This document shows, one piece after another, positions 1 through 8,691 of a stretch of 64,000 nucleotides of DNA. The stretch is taken from assembly GCA_002748355.1 (NCBI GenBank), contig PDSF01000051.1:1-64000 (forward strand), read 5' to 3'. Both the position numbers and the translations under genes were made by a program. Source of the DNA: Planctomycetota bacterium. GTDB lineage: Bacteria; Planctomycetota; UBA1135; GCA-002748355. Under the pieces are notes generated by a model. That model was not told the DNA's origin, made no database searches, and was given only the letters and a program-made list of their open reading frames with translations. The number at the start of each line of letters is the position of its first letter. The first letter of the stretch is position 1.

Positions 1-536
1 CAGTTTCAAGTATCGGCCGCTCTGCGTAGGCGGAGACGGATCATGGGCCCGGGGGCTGCGTGCCCGAACTCGCCCATTGCGCCTCACCAGGCGGTGGCCA
101 GCCTCGTCTAAGAACGGCCGATGTGCCTTATTGTGAGCAGCGAGCTCGGCCTTGAGGGCGGCCGCCAGCGTCTGCCCTGCGCCTTCCCGGCAGAGCTCGG
201 TACGAACGTCCTCGGAGGAGTCTGAACCGGAGAAAACGGTGGACGTACTTCCCGTGAGCGTGTCGTACCGGCCCTTCGGGGGCTTCTTGGACCTGTTAAC
301 AACTGCCAAGGAACGCCGCGCGTCTCCTCGCTCCTCCACAACCCTTGACCATATCTCGATCCGTAAGGTCGACCGCGTTTACTGGCAGCAATGGGGGGCG
401 GATCCAGAACACTGTCGCTCACGGGCCTTGTTCAAGAGCCTGCTCGGCGCCCGGGTCTTGCGCTCTTGGGCGTGGTCCCAGGGCAGCAGGGCAGTTGATA
501 GCGAGTTGCCGGGCGGGCCGCTATCGTCTTCGGGCT
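1..536. other. Gene-free left edge, no recognisable gene
   Basis: Both strands are open for short stretches, but none of the translations has protein-like composition or a recognisable motif. They are rich in Arg, Ser and Pro, as expected for chance frames in high-GC DNA. The last part must hold the promoter and leader of the lipoprotein gene starting at 537. No tRNA, terminator or repeat was identified. It could contain the decayed end of a gene lying to the left, but I cannot show that. Confidence 0.5.
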
Positions 537-3212
537 ATGTCGCCTCGCATCCTGTTTGCCCTCACGCTGCTCTCGGTAACCGCCTGCAAATATGGGGCTG
601 GGAGCGAGATCGGACCCGCACTGGGGGAGCTTCCCCAGAGAGAACTCAGTGTCCAGGTCCGGGATCCCGATGGCAAAGCTGTGGTCGCTGCCCGGCTCAC
701 GGTCAAGGGCAGCTCGGCTCTTGGGGTCACTGAGGGCAGTGGGCGGGCTTTTCTCGCCTCGGCGCCGATGGGCTCGCAAGTCCTTGCTGTGGACGCGAGT
801 CAGGCCTGTGCCGATGGCAGTGATCGGCTCGCAGGCTTTGCGCTGCGCCTGAACCTGCCGGGGGGCAGGGCCAGTTTGGCGGCCCCGATTGTTTTGCCGG
901 ACTTTGCGGCCGGTGCTCGGCAGACCCTGGCGATTGGCAGTCTGGCCAGCGGCGTCACTCTGAGCCAGGGCGGCGCCACGCTCAGCCTAGGGGCTGGAAC
1001 CAGCGTTTCCCGCGGCAGCGCGAGTGGCAAGGTCGAGATCTCGCTGTCCACTGTCGATGACTTTGAGCTGCCGCCGGTGCCGCTGCCGCTCGATGCGGGC
1101 ACGACCCTGGTTTCGCGGGGGGCTTGGATCTTGCCGCTCGATGTCGCCTTCGGTCCCGGTGCTCGCCTCGAACTCGCTAACGATCTGGCCTTACCCGCCT
1201 CCGGCACTGCGCAGCTCTGGCGCTTTGATGGGGTGAGCGGCGTTTGGAGCTTGCTCGCTAGTGCTTCGCTGGTTTCTTCGCGCTTGCGCATCGACGTCGA
1301 CCAGTTGCCGGGTGGGGGGCTCTATGTCTTTAGCACCAAGGTCGCGAGCTCGACGACGGTGAGTGGCCAGGTCGTCGACAGCGACGATAAACCGGTTCCC
1401 GGCGCCATCGTCGCCAGCTCTGGCGGTCGCTTCGTGCGTGCTGGCCAAGACGGCAGCTTTTCCCTCGGCCCCCTGCCCGCCGTGGATGCGGCTGGGAGCG
1501 CCCGCAGCTTGCCGCTGCGGATCAGTGCTCCGCCCACGCACGAGCCCCGGCTCCTCGATCGATCTCTGCCAGCCACTGGGCCGTTGACGGCTAGCGCCAA
1601 GAGCCAGCTTGCTAGTCGGCGCTGTGGCCAGCTTCGAGTGCTCTTGGCGCAGCGCGGGCGGGCTTTGCCTGGACGCAGCGTTGCGGTTGCCAGCAGCAAT
1701 CAGGCGCGCATCCGCTACCTCATTACCGACAGCTCTGGGACCGCGGTGGCACGCGATATGAGCTATGGCCTTACCGGCTTCCGCTGGGGCTATATGGACG
1801 GCAAGGACTTCTATTCCGCGGTCACTGTGGGGCGCTTCGACAGCGGTTTTTATCACGATCAAAACGTTTTGCCGCTCTGGTACGACCCCCTGCGCTTTGG
1901 TTATTCGGGTTTCGTGCGCGCCTTTGTGGTTCAGGCCGAGAGTGGGGCTCCGATCGAAGCTGCCTATGTGCAGGGGCAGATGCGCTCTGATACCGGGCGT
2001 TTTGCTCCGACCGATAGCTCCGGCTTCGTCAGCGTCGAAGTGAGTGAGGGGGAGTGCGCAACGGCCTATTACCGATCAGCGCAGCAGGGACGGACCTACC
2101 ACTCGGCCTACTCGGTGGATGGATACTCGCAAAACCTAGCGGAGTTTCCTCTCGAGCTGGCGCCTCCGGCAGCTCTGGGCAGCTACGGCAAGCATGCTCG
2201 CTTCCGGGGAACGCTTCGCGGCTCTGCTGGCTCTGGGCTTGCCCGCAGGATGCTGGTGCGTGCTCCGCTTCGCCCCAACGACTGGCGCCGGATTCAGCTG
2301 GGCGGCCCGCTTCGCCTCCCCAAGCTCCCCCGAGTCTTGGATCCGGAACTAACGGGCCAGCTCGACTATGACCTTGGGGTGCCGGTTCCTCTCTACAGCG
2401 TTTCGGCGGTGGAGGGTTCTCTCTCTGCCGCTGTGCTTAGCCCTGAGCGTGTCGGTTACGTCCGCGAACTCGCAAGCGCGAATGGCAGTGGCATCGCCCG
2501 GGATATCGCCCTGGACCTGCCCCTGGACCACTCGCTTCGCCTTAGGAGCATGCTCCAAAACCTCGACCCCAGCTTGAGCAGCGCCGAGCTCCGCTTCGCT
2601 CTGGGGCTCGACTTGGGCGATGATCGTGCGATTGCCCTGCATGGAGCCCACGGTGGGGTGCAGGTTTCCGCCAGCGACTTGCTGCTCAAGGTGCCGGCGC
2701 TGGGCTCGGCGCGGGCCTGGCTTGGGGCTCTTTCGGTGAAGGGCGTGAGCGCTGGAGTCACCAGGTCGCAGCACTATCTCGTGGACACGAACAAGGCGGA
2801 TCTGCCGACTCGCTCCTTCTTGCCGGTTCCGGTGCTCACCGCCCCTGCCCCGGGGAGCACGGTTGCCTCGGCGGAGAAGATCGTGGTGACTTGGACACCG
2901 CACCAGGATGTGAGCTTTTACGAGCTGGAGATCCGCAGCGAAAACAGCAGTTCGGTGCACAGTTGGCGGGTGTTACTTCCTGGGGATCGCTCCTCTTTCA
3001 CCTTTGGCGGGCTGCGCCAGGAGATGAAGGAGCTGCTTGCTCCAGCGCGGACTTGGACCCTGACACTGCGGGCGAAGGCGCTGGCCCCGAACTCGGTTTT
3101 CGATCGCCAGGATGGCTATCGCCGTATCCAGGGCTGGCTGCAGTCGCTGGGGGTCGGAGAGCGTTACGTCGAGAGGATGTCGACGATTTCGTTTAGCTTC
3201 GCCACACCCTGA
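537..3212 (+). CDS. Large lipoprotein with carboxypeptidase-regulatory-like domain
   Basis: An 891-residue exported protein of unknown function. The start at 537 is chosen because it opens directly on a lipoprotein signal peptide, a hydrophobic stretch ending in the lipobox LSVTAC with Cys about residue 16; upstream in-frame codons would bury it. Around residues 275-320 is a carboxypeptidase-regulatory-like (CarboxypepD_reg) beta-sandwich signature, VSGQVVDSDDKPVPGA followed by a GSFSLG turn. The remainder is a series of Ser/Gly/Leu-rich beta-type segments, and near residues 760-800 there is a PxLxxPAPGS...VTWTP fibronectin-III-like opening. Such proteins are usually anchored at the cell surface and bind polysaccharide or scaffold other proteins. 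Its last 20 bases overlap the end of the convergent gene. No enzymatic motif is visible. Confidence 0.8.
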   Translation: MSPRILFALTLLSVTACKYGAGSEIGPALGELPQRELSVQVRDPDGKAVVAARLTVKGSSALGVTEGSGRAFLASAPMGSQVLAVDASQACADGSDRLAGFALRLNLPGGRASLAAPIVLPDFAAGARQTLAIGSLASGVTLSQGGATLSLGAGTSVSRGSASGKVEISLSTVDDFELPPVPLPLDAGTTLVSRGAWILPLDVAFGPGARLELANDLALPASGTAQLWRFDGVSGVWSLLASASLVSSRLRIDVDQLPGGGLYVFSTKVASSTTVSGQVVDSDDKPVPGAIVASSGGRFVRAGQDGSFSLGPLPAVDAAGSARSLPLRISAPPTHEPRLLDRSLPATGPLTASAKSQLASRRCGQLRVLLAQRGRALPGRSVAVASSNQARIRYLITDSSGTAVARDMSYGLTGFRWGYMDGKDFYSAVTVGRFDSGFYHDQNVLPLWYDPLRFGYSGFVRAFVVQAESGAPIEAAYVQGQMRSDTGRFAPTDSSGFVSVEVSEGECATAYYRSAQQGRTYHSAYSVDGYSQNLAEFPLELAPPAALGSYGKHARFRGTLRGSAGSGLARRMLVRAPLRPNDWRRIQLGGPLRLPKLPRVLDPELTGQLDYDLGVPVPLYSVSAVEGSLSAAVLSPERVGYVRELASANGSGIARDIALDLPLDHSLRLRSMLQNLDPSLSSAELRFALGLDLGDDRAIALHGAHGGVQVSASDLLLKVPALGSARAWLGALSVKGVSAGVTRSQHYLVDTNKADLPTRSFLPVPVLTAPAPGSTVASAEKIVVTWTPHQDVSFYELEIRSENSSSVHSWRVLLPGDRSSFTFGGLRQEMKELLAPARTWTLTLRAKALAPNSVFDRQDGYRRIQGWLQSLGVGERYVERMSTISFSFATP

Positions 3213-4566
3213 GTTCCGCGGGCTCAAGGCGCGTATGCAGGGCGAGGCCTGGGCCCAGGCGTAGAAGCCGCTGCATTCCGTTTGGCTCCGAAATGGACTG
3301 GGGGAGTTCAGCCCAACGCGCGAAGCGAGCGACGAAGGCTTGGCTTGCGGTCGTTTCCGGCGCGAGTTCGGGCTGGTGCTTGCTGAAGACGAAGGAGCCG
3401 CTCCCGTGCCGCAGTTGTAGCCATGCGGGAGCTTCGTGGATGGGGGCACTGCCGGCACCTGGCCCGGCAAAGAGGCGGGTCATCCGCTCACGTGCCAGCT
3501 CGTCGAAGGAGAAGCCGGTGATCATCACGCTGCTGCCGTGGTAGGCGAGACTCCACAGAGCGGTCCAGGTTTCGCTTGAGATCGGGGCGCTGCACGGCAC
3601 CCAAAGGGCGGAGCTGCGAGCACGGCGGTCGAGTGCCTGAGCGTGCAGGATGTCGGCGCTGAAGCCGGCGCGATGCAGCAGCTCGATGGCGCCAGCGGCG
3701 GACTCTGGGCCGGGGTTGCGTTGGGCTCCGGGGGCATCGAGCCAGACCTTGAGTGCGGCATCGATGGGGGGAGGAAGCTCCTTGGGGAGCTCGTTCAGCG
3801 TTGCCTGCAGGGCGCGTAGCGGCTGAGAAAAAGGCTCTGCTAGCGTTGCTTCTTGCCATGCTGCTTCCGTCAGGACCAGGGCATGTCCCGCACCCAGCGC
3901 TGCCAGTGCTTGTAGGTGGAGCTGCGTGGCTGAGGGCTCACGGAGGATGCAGAGACCGGGGTGGGTTTCAGGGCGCCCGGCGAGCAGCGAGGCGAGAAGC
4001 TGCTGGGTGGGGAGCTCAGAGCCTAGTTCGATGCCATCGAGGAAGAGGGTGCTACTGCCATAGGCGATTAGTGAACTGCTGCCGGCGCCGAGGGGATCAC
4101 GGTCGCTGAAGGCGATGGGCGTGCGCCTCGCCCCTTTGGATCCTTGCACTGTGTGGAAGCGCTCTTCGAGGACGCGAGCGTCGTCGTTGCGGCTCAGCGG
4201 CACCAGGAGGAAGCTCCCCGGGTGTGGGCTAGCGATTCGCGAGAGAGCTGCCACGCTATTGGGGTTGAGCAGATGCTCCAGCTTGCAGGGGATGGCGAGC
4301 AAGAGGCCCAGTTCTCGCGCCTTGTTGCTGAGGCGCTGGAGGGCTTGCTCGGCGTTGGGAAAGAAGGGCGGGAGGGCGGCGGCTGCTAGGCCCAGCTTGG
4401 CGCATTCTGCGAGTTGGCCACCCCAGCGTTGTTCCCAGAGGCTAGGGGCGCGGGCGAAGTCGATTTGATCAGCGGCCGGGAGCATCAAGCCGAGCCGGGG
4501 GCGGGCGTCGCCGCGCCAGATGACCTGGCGCCTTGTCGTGGCCAGCGCTAGTTCGGATGAACTCAT
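3193..4566 (-). CDS. Hypothetical protein, possible glycosidase-like fold
   Basis: A 457-residue cytoplasmic-looking protein with no signal peptide or membrane segment. I do not recognise a named family. The middle (about 60-260) alternates hydrophobic strands and helices as in a TIM barrel, and the stretch about 320-400 (SALWVPCSAPISSETWTALW, then SVMITGF) resembles the Rossmann-like trimerisation domain of GH42 beta-galactosidases. The lipoprotein at 32574-34835 has a similar region, so a distant glycoside-hydrolase relationship is a guess. The gene sits 44 bp downstream of the MsbA-like ABC gene on the same strand and is probably cotranscribed with it. Its 3' end overlaps the convergent lipoprotein gene by 20 bp. 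Confidence 0.7.
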   Translation of the reverse strand: MSSSELALATTRRQVIWRGDARPRLGLMLPAADQIDFARAPSLWEQRWGGQLAECAKLGLAAAALPPFFPNAEQALQRLSNKARELGLLLAIPCKLEHLLNPNSVAALSRIASPHPGSFLLVPLSRNDDARVLEERFHTVQGSKGARRTPIAFSDRDPLGAGSSSLIAYGSSTLFLDGIELGSELPTQQLLASLLAGRPETHPGLCILREPSATQLHLQALAALGAGHALVLTEAAWQEATLAEPFSQPLRALQATLNELPKELPPPIDAALKVWLDAPGAQRNPGPESAAGAIELLHRAGFSADILHAQALDRRARSSALWVPCSAPISSETWTALWSLAYHGSSVMITGFSFDELARERMTRLFAGPGAGSAPIHEAPAWLQLRHGSGSFVFSKHQPELAPETTASQAFVARFARWAELPQSISEPNGMQRLLRLGPGLALHTRLEPAELRVWRS

Positions 4567-4610
4567 GTCGGCAGGGTAGGCAAGGAGCCCCGCTGGCGAC
4601 CAGGCTGGAT

Positions 4611-6512
4611 TCAGATGCTTGGCACGTCAATTTCAGCCTGGCTGCCTTCACCTTGTAGTTTGACCAGCTTGTGGTAGGCCCCGTTTCGCTTCGCCATCAG
4701 TTCTTCGTGAGTGCCTTGCTCGACGACCCGGCCGCCGGCGAGCACGAAGATCTGGTCGGCGCCGCGCACCGTCGACATCCGGTGGGCGACGTAGAGCACC
4801 GTTCGCCCCTCTTTGAGTCGGTCCAAGGCAGCTTGGACCAGCCGCTCACTCTCGGTGTCGAGGGCGCTGGTCGCTTCGTCCAGCAAGAGGATCCTTGGGC
4901 TGCGCAGCAGCGCTCGCGCGATGGTGATGCGCTGCATTTGTCCCCCCGAGAGCTCGGTTCCGCGTTCACCACAGATGGTGTCGTAGCCTTCGGGCAAGCC
5001 ATTGACGAAGTCGTGGACCAGGGCGTCCTTCGCCGCTTGTTCGATCTCGGCGTCGCTGGCTCCTGGCCGGCCGAGCCGGATGTTTTCCCGGACGCTCACG
5101 TTGAAGAGGAAGGGCTGCTGATCCACGATCGCCAGCTTCAACAAGTATGAGTCCAGCTCGTATTCCTTGAGGTCTTGTCCGTCGATCAGCACTCGTCCCG
5201 CATCGGGGTCGTAGAAGCGCGCGACGAGGTTGAGGATGGTCGACTTTCCGGAGCCACTGGGGCCGACGAAGGCGATGCGCTGCCCGGCTTTGATCTGCAG
5301 GTTGAGCTGGTCGAGCACTGGCTCACGGCCATAGCTGAAGCGGACGTCTTCGAAGGCGATGGCCCCGCTGAGCGCCTCGGCGCTCTTGCCGTCAGCGGGA
5401 CGCAGCAGTTCGTTGCGTAGGTCGAAGAGCTCGTCGATGCGGTCGAGGGCGCCCTGCGACTCTTTGAGCATGTTGTAGGTGCGCGCCAAGCGTTTGACGT
5501 CGGTATAGGTCGTGCCAAGCGGCCCCAAGGCGACCACGAGCTTGCTCGGATCCTCGGTGTTCTTGAGTAGGTAGGTGAGGCCGATCAAGAATCCGGCGAC
5601 GCCGAGCATGTAGATGAGCTGCAGAAAGCCCTGCGACTTGGCTTTGGCTTTGAACATCCGCATCTTGCGCCGAAAGAAGGTCTCGTTGATCCGTTCGAAC
5701 TCGGCGATCTCGTGGCCCTCCAGCTGGAAGGCTTTGACGGTGCGGAAGCCGGTGAACATCTGCGACATGGCGTCGGCGCTCTGGCCCAAGGCCTGGAGAC
5801 TGCGCCCTGAGCCCTTTTGCACCTTGCGCCCAAAGCTGAGCATGGGCACGAGCAGAAAGGCGATGATGAGCAGTACCGCCAGGGCCACCCAGGGGGAAAC
5901 CATCCAAGCCCAGATGAGGTTGACCAGGAGGAACATCGGCTGCAGCACCGCGTTTTCAAACACGATGTTGAAGGACGACATCACCGTATTGCTGTCGTTG
6001 GTGACCCGAGAAATCAGGTCGCCGGTGCGTTGGCCGCCGAAGTGCCGCAGCGAGAGGCCGAGTAGGTGGGAGGCCAGGCGATTGCGCATGTCGACGACGA
6101 CCCGGGTCGCGGCGAGGCTGGCGAGCATGCGATGGAAGTAGACGAGGATGGCTCCCAGCACCGCGAGGATCGACAGCATCAACGCGGCGGCGATGATGAT
6201 GTTCTCTGGGTCGTTGCTCGCAAGGCCGAGGGTCTCGAGCAGGTAGTCCTTGAAGGAGTCCAGGTAGGCGAAGACGTCGACTTGCGAGGAGCTGGATGGC
6301 GCGGGGATCAGGGCGGGTGGCGGCGCCTCGCTGTTCTGGGCGACGAAGATCCTGGTCGCGTCCGAAACCATCTTCAGCAAGAGGAAGGGGGCTTTGACGA
6401 CAACGGCTTGGAAGGCTCCGAGCACGACGATCAGCAGCGCGAGCTTTCGGTAGCGGAAGACGTAGTGAAAGAGGGTCGCCAGAAGACGGTGGAACGAGGC
6501 TTTCTTCTGCAT
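4611..6512 (-). CDS. MsbA-like ABC transporter, fused permease and ATPase
   Basis: A 633-residue half-transporter expected to dimerise in the inner membrane and flip a lipid or drug-like substrate. Six transmembrane helices occupy about residues 20-330, with an unusual Pro/Ser-rich periplasmic loop at about 58-100 between helices 1 and 2. The ATPase domain has Walker A GPSGSGKST (417-425), Q-loop VDQQPF, signature LSGGQ (522-526), Walker B ILLLDEA (542-548) and H-loop VAHRMS, all intact. Order and length match the lipid A exporter MsbA and the wider ABCB subfamily. Together with the LpxH-like gene at 34832 this suggests lipid A or lipid export, but subfamily assignment from motifs alone is uncertain. 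It is followed 44 bp later by the hypothetical gene at 3193-4566. Confidence 0.88.
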   Translation of the reverse strand: MQKKASFHRLLATLFHYVFRYRKLALLIVVLGAFQAVVVKAPFLLLKMVSDATRIFVAQNSEAPPPALIPAPSSSSQVDVFAYLDSFKDYLLETLGLASNDPENIIIAAALMLSILAVLGAILVYFHRMLASLAATRVVVDMRNRLASHLLGLSLRHFGGQRTGDLISRVTNDSNTVMSSFNIVFENAVLQPMFLLVNLIWAWMVSPWVALAVLLIIAFLLVPMLSFGRKVQKGSGRSLQALGQSADAMSQMFTGFRTVKAFQLEGHEIAEFERINETFFRRKMRMFKAKAKSQGFLQLIYMLGVAGFLIGLTYLLKNTEDPSKLVVALGPLGTTYTDVKRLARTYNMLKESQGALDRIDELFDLRNELLRPADGKSAEALSGAIAFEDVRFSYGREPVLDQLNLQIKAGQRIAFVGPSGSGKSTILNLVARFYDPDAGRVLIDGQDLKEYELDSYLLKLAIVDQQPFLFNVSVRENIRLGRPGASDAEIEQAAKDALVHDFVNGLPEGYDTICGERGTELSGGQMQRITIARALLRSPRILLLDEATSALDTESERLVQAALDRLKEGRTVLYVAHRMSTVRGADQIFVLAGGRVVEQGTHEELMAKRNGAYHKLVKLQGEGSQAEIDVPSI

Positions 6513-6574
6513 GTCGCCGAGAACCCTGTGGCCAGGAGTGGGCCGGCAGCCTAGCGAGCTAGGCTCAGAAAACG

Positions 6575-6608
6575 AAAAAGCCCGCGAGAGATCTCTCTCG
6601 CGGGCTTT
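6575..6608 (-). terminator. Strong intrinsic terminator
   Basis: A perfect 14-bp inverted repeat (6577-6590 with 6595-6608) encloses a 4-nt loop. Read on the minus strand, the GC-rich stem is followed by a short U-run (five T at the stem end and beyond). It lies about 50 bp past the stop of the foldase gene at 6661 and before the ABC gene starts at 6512, so it separates those two minus-strand transcription units. Confidence 0.85.
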
Positions 6609-6660
6609 CAGCTAGGTCGGGCGGCCTAGCTAGGACAGGCACGGCCGCCCAGCTTCTTGC

Positions 6661-8358
6661 TCACCGGATCGAAGTCTTGGCAGCGATCTCGTTGGACCAA
6701 GTGAGGAAGCGGTGGGTCAGGTAGTCCTGCTTGACCAGGTCGCGCTGATTCTTGTCAGCGAGATCGACCGAGCCCACGGGCTCCTGCTTGTTGACGACGT
6801 AGCCAAGGTAGTACCCATCCTGACCGCGAAGCGGGCCAGCGACCTGATTGGCTGCGACCTTGTAAAAGAGGATCTCGGCGACGGAGTAGCCGGCGATGAA
6901 GTCGCTGTATTCGCTCTCACGCAGTTCCTGGCGGATCTCGTTGAGCGACTTATTGGTCAGCGAGCCCTGGTTCGTCATGTGCTCGGGCCAGAAGCTGAAC
7001 TTCTGCACGGCCTCGTCGAAGCTCATTCCCCCTTCGAGGGCCTTCATCGCGGCCTTGGCCTTCTGCTCAGCCTGCGCCCAGCCGCCTGGCTTCCAGGTGC
7101 CGGTCATATCATCGAAGGCGGCGATGCGGATCAGCCGGATCGAGGCCCGCCCATCGGCCAGGAAGGACTTGGCCTGCTCCAGGTGCTTCTTGAGGTTCTC
7201 GTCGTTGACCTCCTTGGCGATCTTGCGCTGGTAGCTGCGCTCAAGGCGCCAACGCTGCTTGTAGATCTCGAAGTTGGGGAAGCCCTTGAAGTTGAGAGCC
7301 ATGACTTTGACCGTGAACGGGGTCTTGTCATAAGGCGCGCTGTATTCGGCGAACTCCTTCTTGAACTCCTCGTCGCTCAGCCAGTGGCCTTCGGCCTGGA
7401 GCTGCTGCTTCATGGCGGTCTGCAGCACGATCTCGGTCAGCGCCCGGCGGCGGTCGGTGGGGGTGATCTTGAGACCGAGGGCCTTCATGGCCTCCGTCGT
7501 CTTCCACTGGCGCCCGTTGACCTCGAGGCAAACGTCGGGGGCAAGTCCGTCGCTGGCGTAGCGGACCTCGGTCCAGTCCTGGAGCTTGCTCATGACCCAC
7601 TGGCGGCAGATGTGCAGCCACAGCGGTGGCACCGGCTGGCCTTCTTTGACCGACTCTTCGAACTTCTTGAAGAACTCGGTGCCCTGCTCACCACCGGCAG
7701 CGACGATGCATTCCTTGGTGATCTCGGGCCAGTTGCGGGGGATACCCGGGAAGAAGATCTTGTCGAAGAGCAGCGTCGAACGCTGCATCGTGAAGTACTC
7801 TTCGCGCGAGGTGTTGGTCTTGCGCAGTTCTTCCCAGAAGTTCTTGCCGGGGTTCTTGGTCTTGAACTCGCTGATGATCTTCGCGATCGACTTCTTGACC
7901 TCGTTCTCGATGACGTCGAATTCGCTGCGCTTGCGGCCGTCGCGAATCTGCTCTTCGATCTGGTCGTCGATCAACATCTCGATCAGCTTTTGCTGCATCT
8001 GGCGCTGGCCGACCAAGTACAGCGTCTGGCGCTGGACTTCGAGTGGATCGAGGGTCTTGCCGTTGACGATGAGCGGCTTGGAGAGGATGCTCTCTAGCTC
8101 CGCTGCGCGTTCAAGGGCATCGTTCAGGCTGGCACGCTTACGCGCGCTCTGACCGAGCTGGGCCACCTCCTTGGGGATCACGATGGACTGGCCCTTGGTG
8201 GCAGCCGCTTTCTGGGCGTCGCCCTGAGCTTGGCTCGCGGTTCCAGGCTGACCTGTAGCCTCTTGCGCTAACGTCCAGGGGCAGAGGCAGGCGAGGAGTG
8301 CGCTGCAGAGGAGGGGGGTCTTGAGGTGGGGCATTGGGATTGCTTGCTCGGGGTCCAT
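6661..8358 (-). CDS. SurA/PpiC-like periplasmic peptidyl-prolyl isomerase
   Basis: A 565-residue exported protein. The N-terminus carries a signal peptide (hydrophobic segment ending in WTLAQ); a second ATG at 8334 would give a more compact signal and may be the real start. Neither start has a clear Shine-Dalgarno sequence. The body is helix-rich and highly charged, as in SurA-type chaperone domains. Near residues 430-535 is a parvulin-type rotamase pattern: GGMSFDEAVQKFS, a GSLTN turn and the closing VAGPLRGQDGYYLGYV. The predicted role is folding of envelope proteins in the periplasm. It is monocistronic, bounded by a strong terminator at 6575-6608 and preceded by a 333-bp gene-free stretch. 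The rotamase domain is inferred from motif spacing, so a pure chaperone role is also possible. Confidence 0.75.
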   Translation of the reverse strand: MDPEQAIPMPHLKTPLLCSALLACLCPWTLAQEATGQPGTASQAQGDAQKAAATKGQSIVIPKEVAQLGQSARKRASLNDALERAAELESILSKPLIVNGKTLDPLEVQRQTLYLVGQRQMQQKLIEMLIDDQIEEQIRDGRKRSEFDVIENEVKKSIAKIISEFKTKNPGKNFWEELRKTNTSREEYFTMQRSTLLFDKIFFPGIPRNWPEITKECIVAAGGEQGTEFFKKFEESVKEGQPVPPLWLHICRQWVMSKLQDWTEVRYASDGLAPDVCLEVNGRQWKTTEAMKALGLKITPTDRRRALTEIVLQTAMKQQLQAEGHWLSDEEFKKEFAEYSAPYDKTPFTVKVMALNFKGFPNFEIYKQRWRLERSYQRKIAKEVNDENLKKHLEQAKSFLADGRASIRLIRIAAFDDMTGTWKPGGWAQAEQKAKAAMKALEGGMSFDEAVQKFSFWPEHMTNQGSLTNKSLNEIRQELRESEYSDFIAGYSVAEILFYKVAANQVAGPLRGQDGYYLGYVVNKQEPVGSVDLADKNQRDLVKQDYLTHRFLTWSNEIAAKTSIR

Positions 8359-8691
8359 GGCTGTGGCAGCTGAGTGTCAGAGCCACCGAAAGGGCTGAGG
8401 AGAATAGCGGATCGTCCGCTGGGGCACGAGCCGAAGGCTCGCGGGCTAGGGAAGAAGTCCCTTGGCACGAGAGATCTGCGTTGCCACCCTTGGCAGCGGA
8501 GCTTCACGACGAATCGAAGGATTCACCGGCGATGATCTCCATCAAGGGAAGGTCAGAATCCGCCGCTCTGCCGCTTGCGAGGCCATACAAGGCTCCGGCT
8601 AGCGGCCTGTTTCTGACCAAGTGCCCGGTCAACGCATAGCTGTGGACCGTGCTCCCTCTGCTTTTGAGATGGGAGCACGATCTCGCGCAGT
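8359..8691. other. Intergenic region with several small hairpins
   Basis: No gene is supported here. It separates the DUF4340 gene (stop at 8692) from the foldase gene, both on the minus strand, so it must contain the foldase promoter. Short inverted repeats are visible at 8406-8420 (6-bp stem, 3-nt loop), 8427-8441 (6-bp stem, GAA loop) and 8648-8679 (9-bp stem, 14-nt loop). The last lies just past the DUF4340 stop and may act in termination, although no U-run follows it. Confidence 0.45.

Noticed and set aside
5392..5959. Open frames antisense or out of frame inside the MsbA-like gene
   Set aside because: The ABC transporter reading frame has all catalytic motifs; these are compositional shadows.
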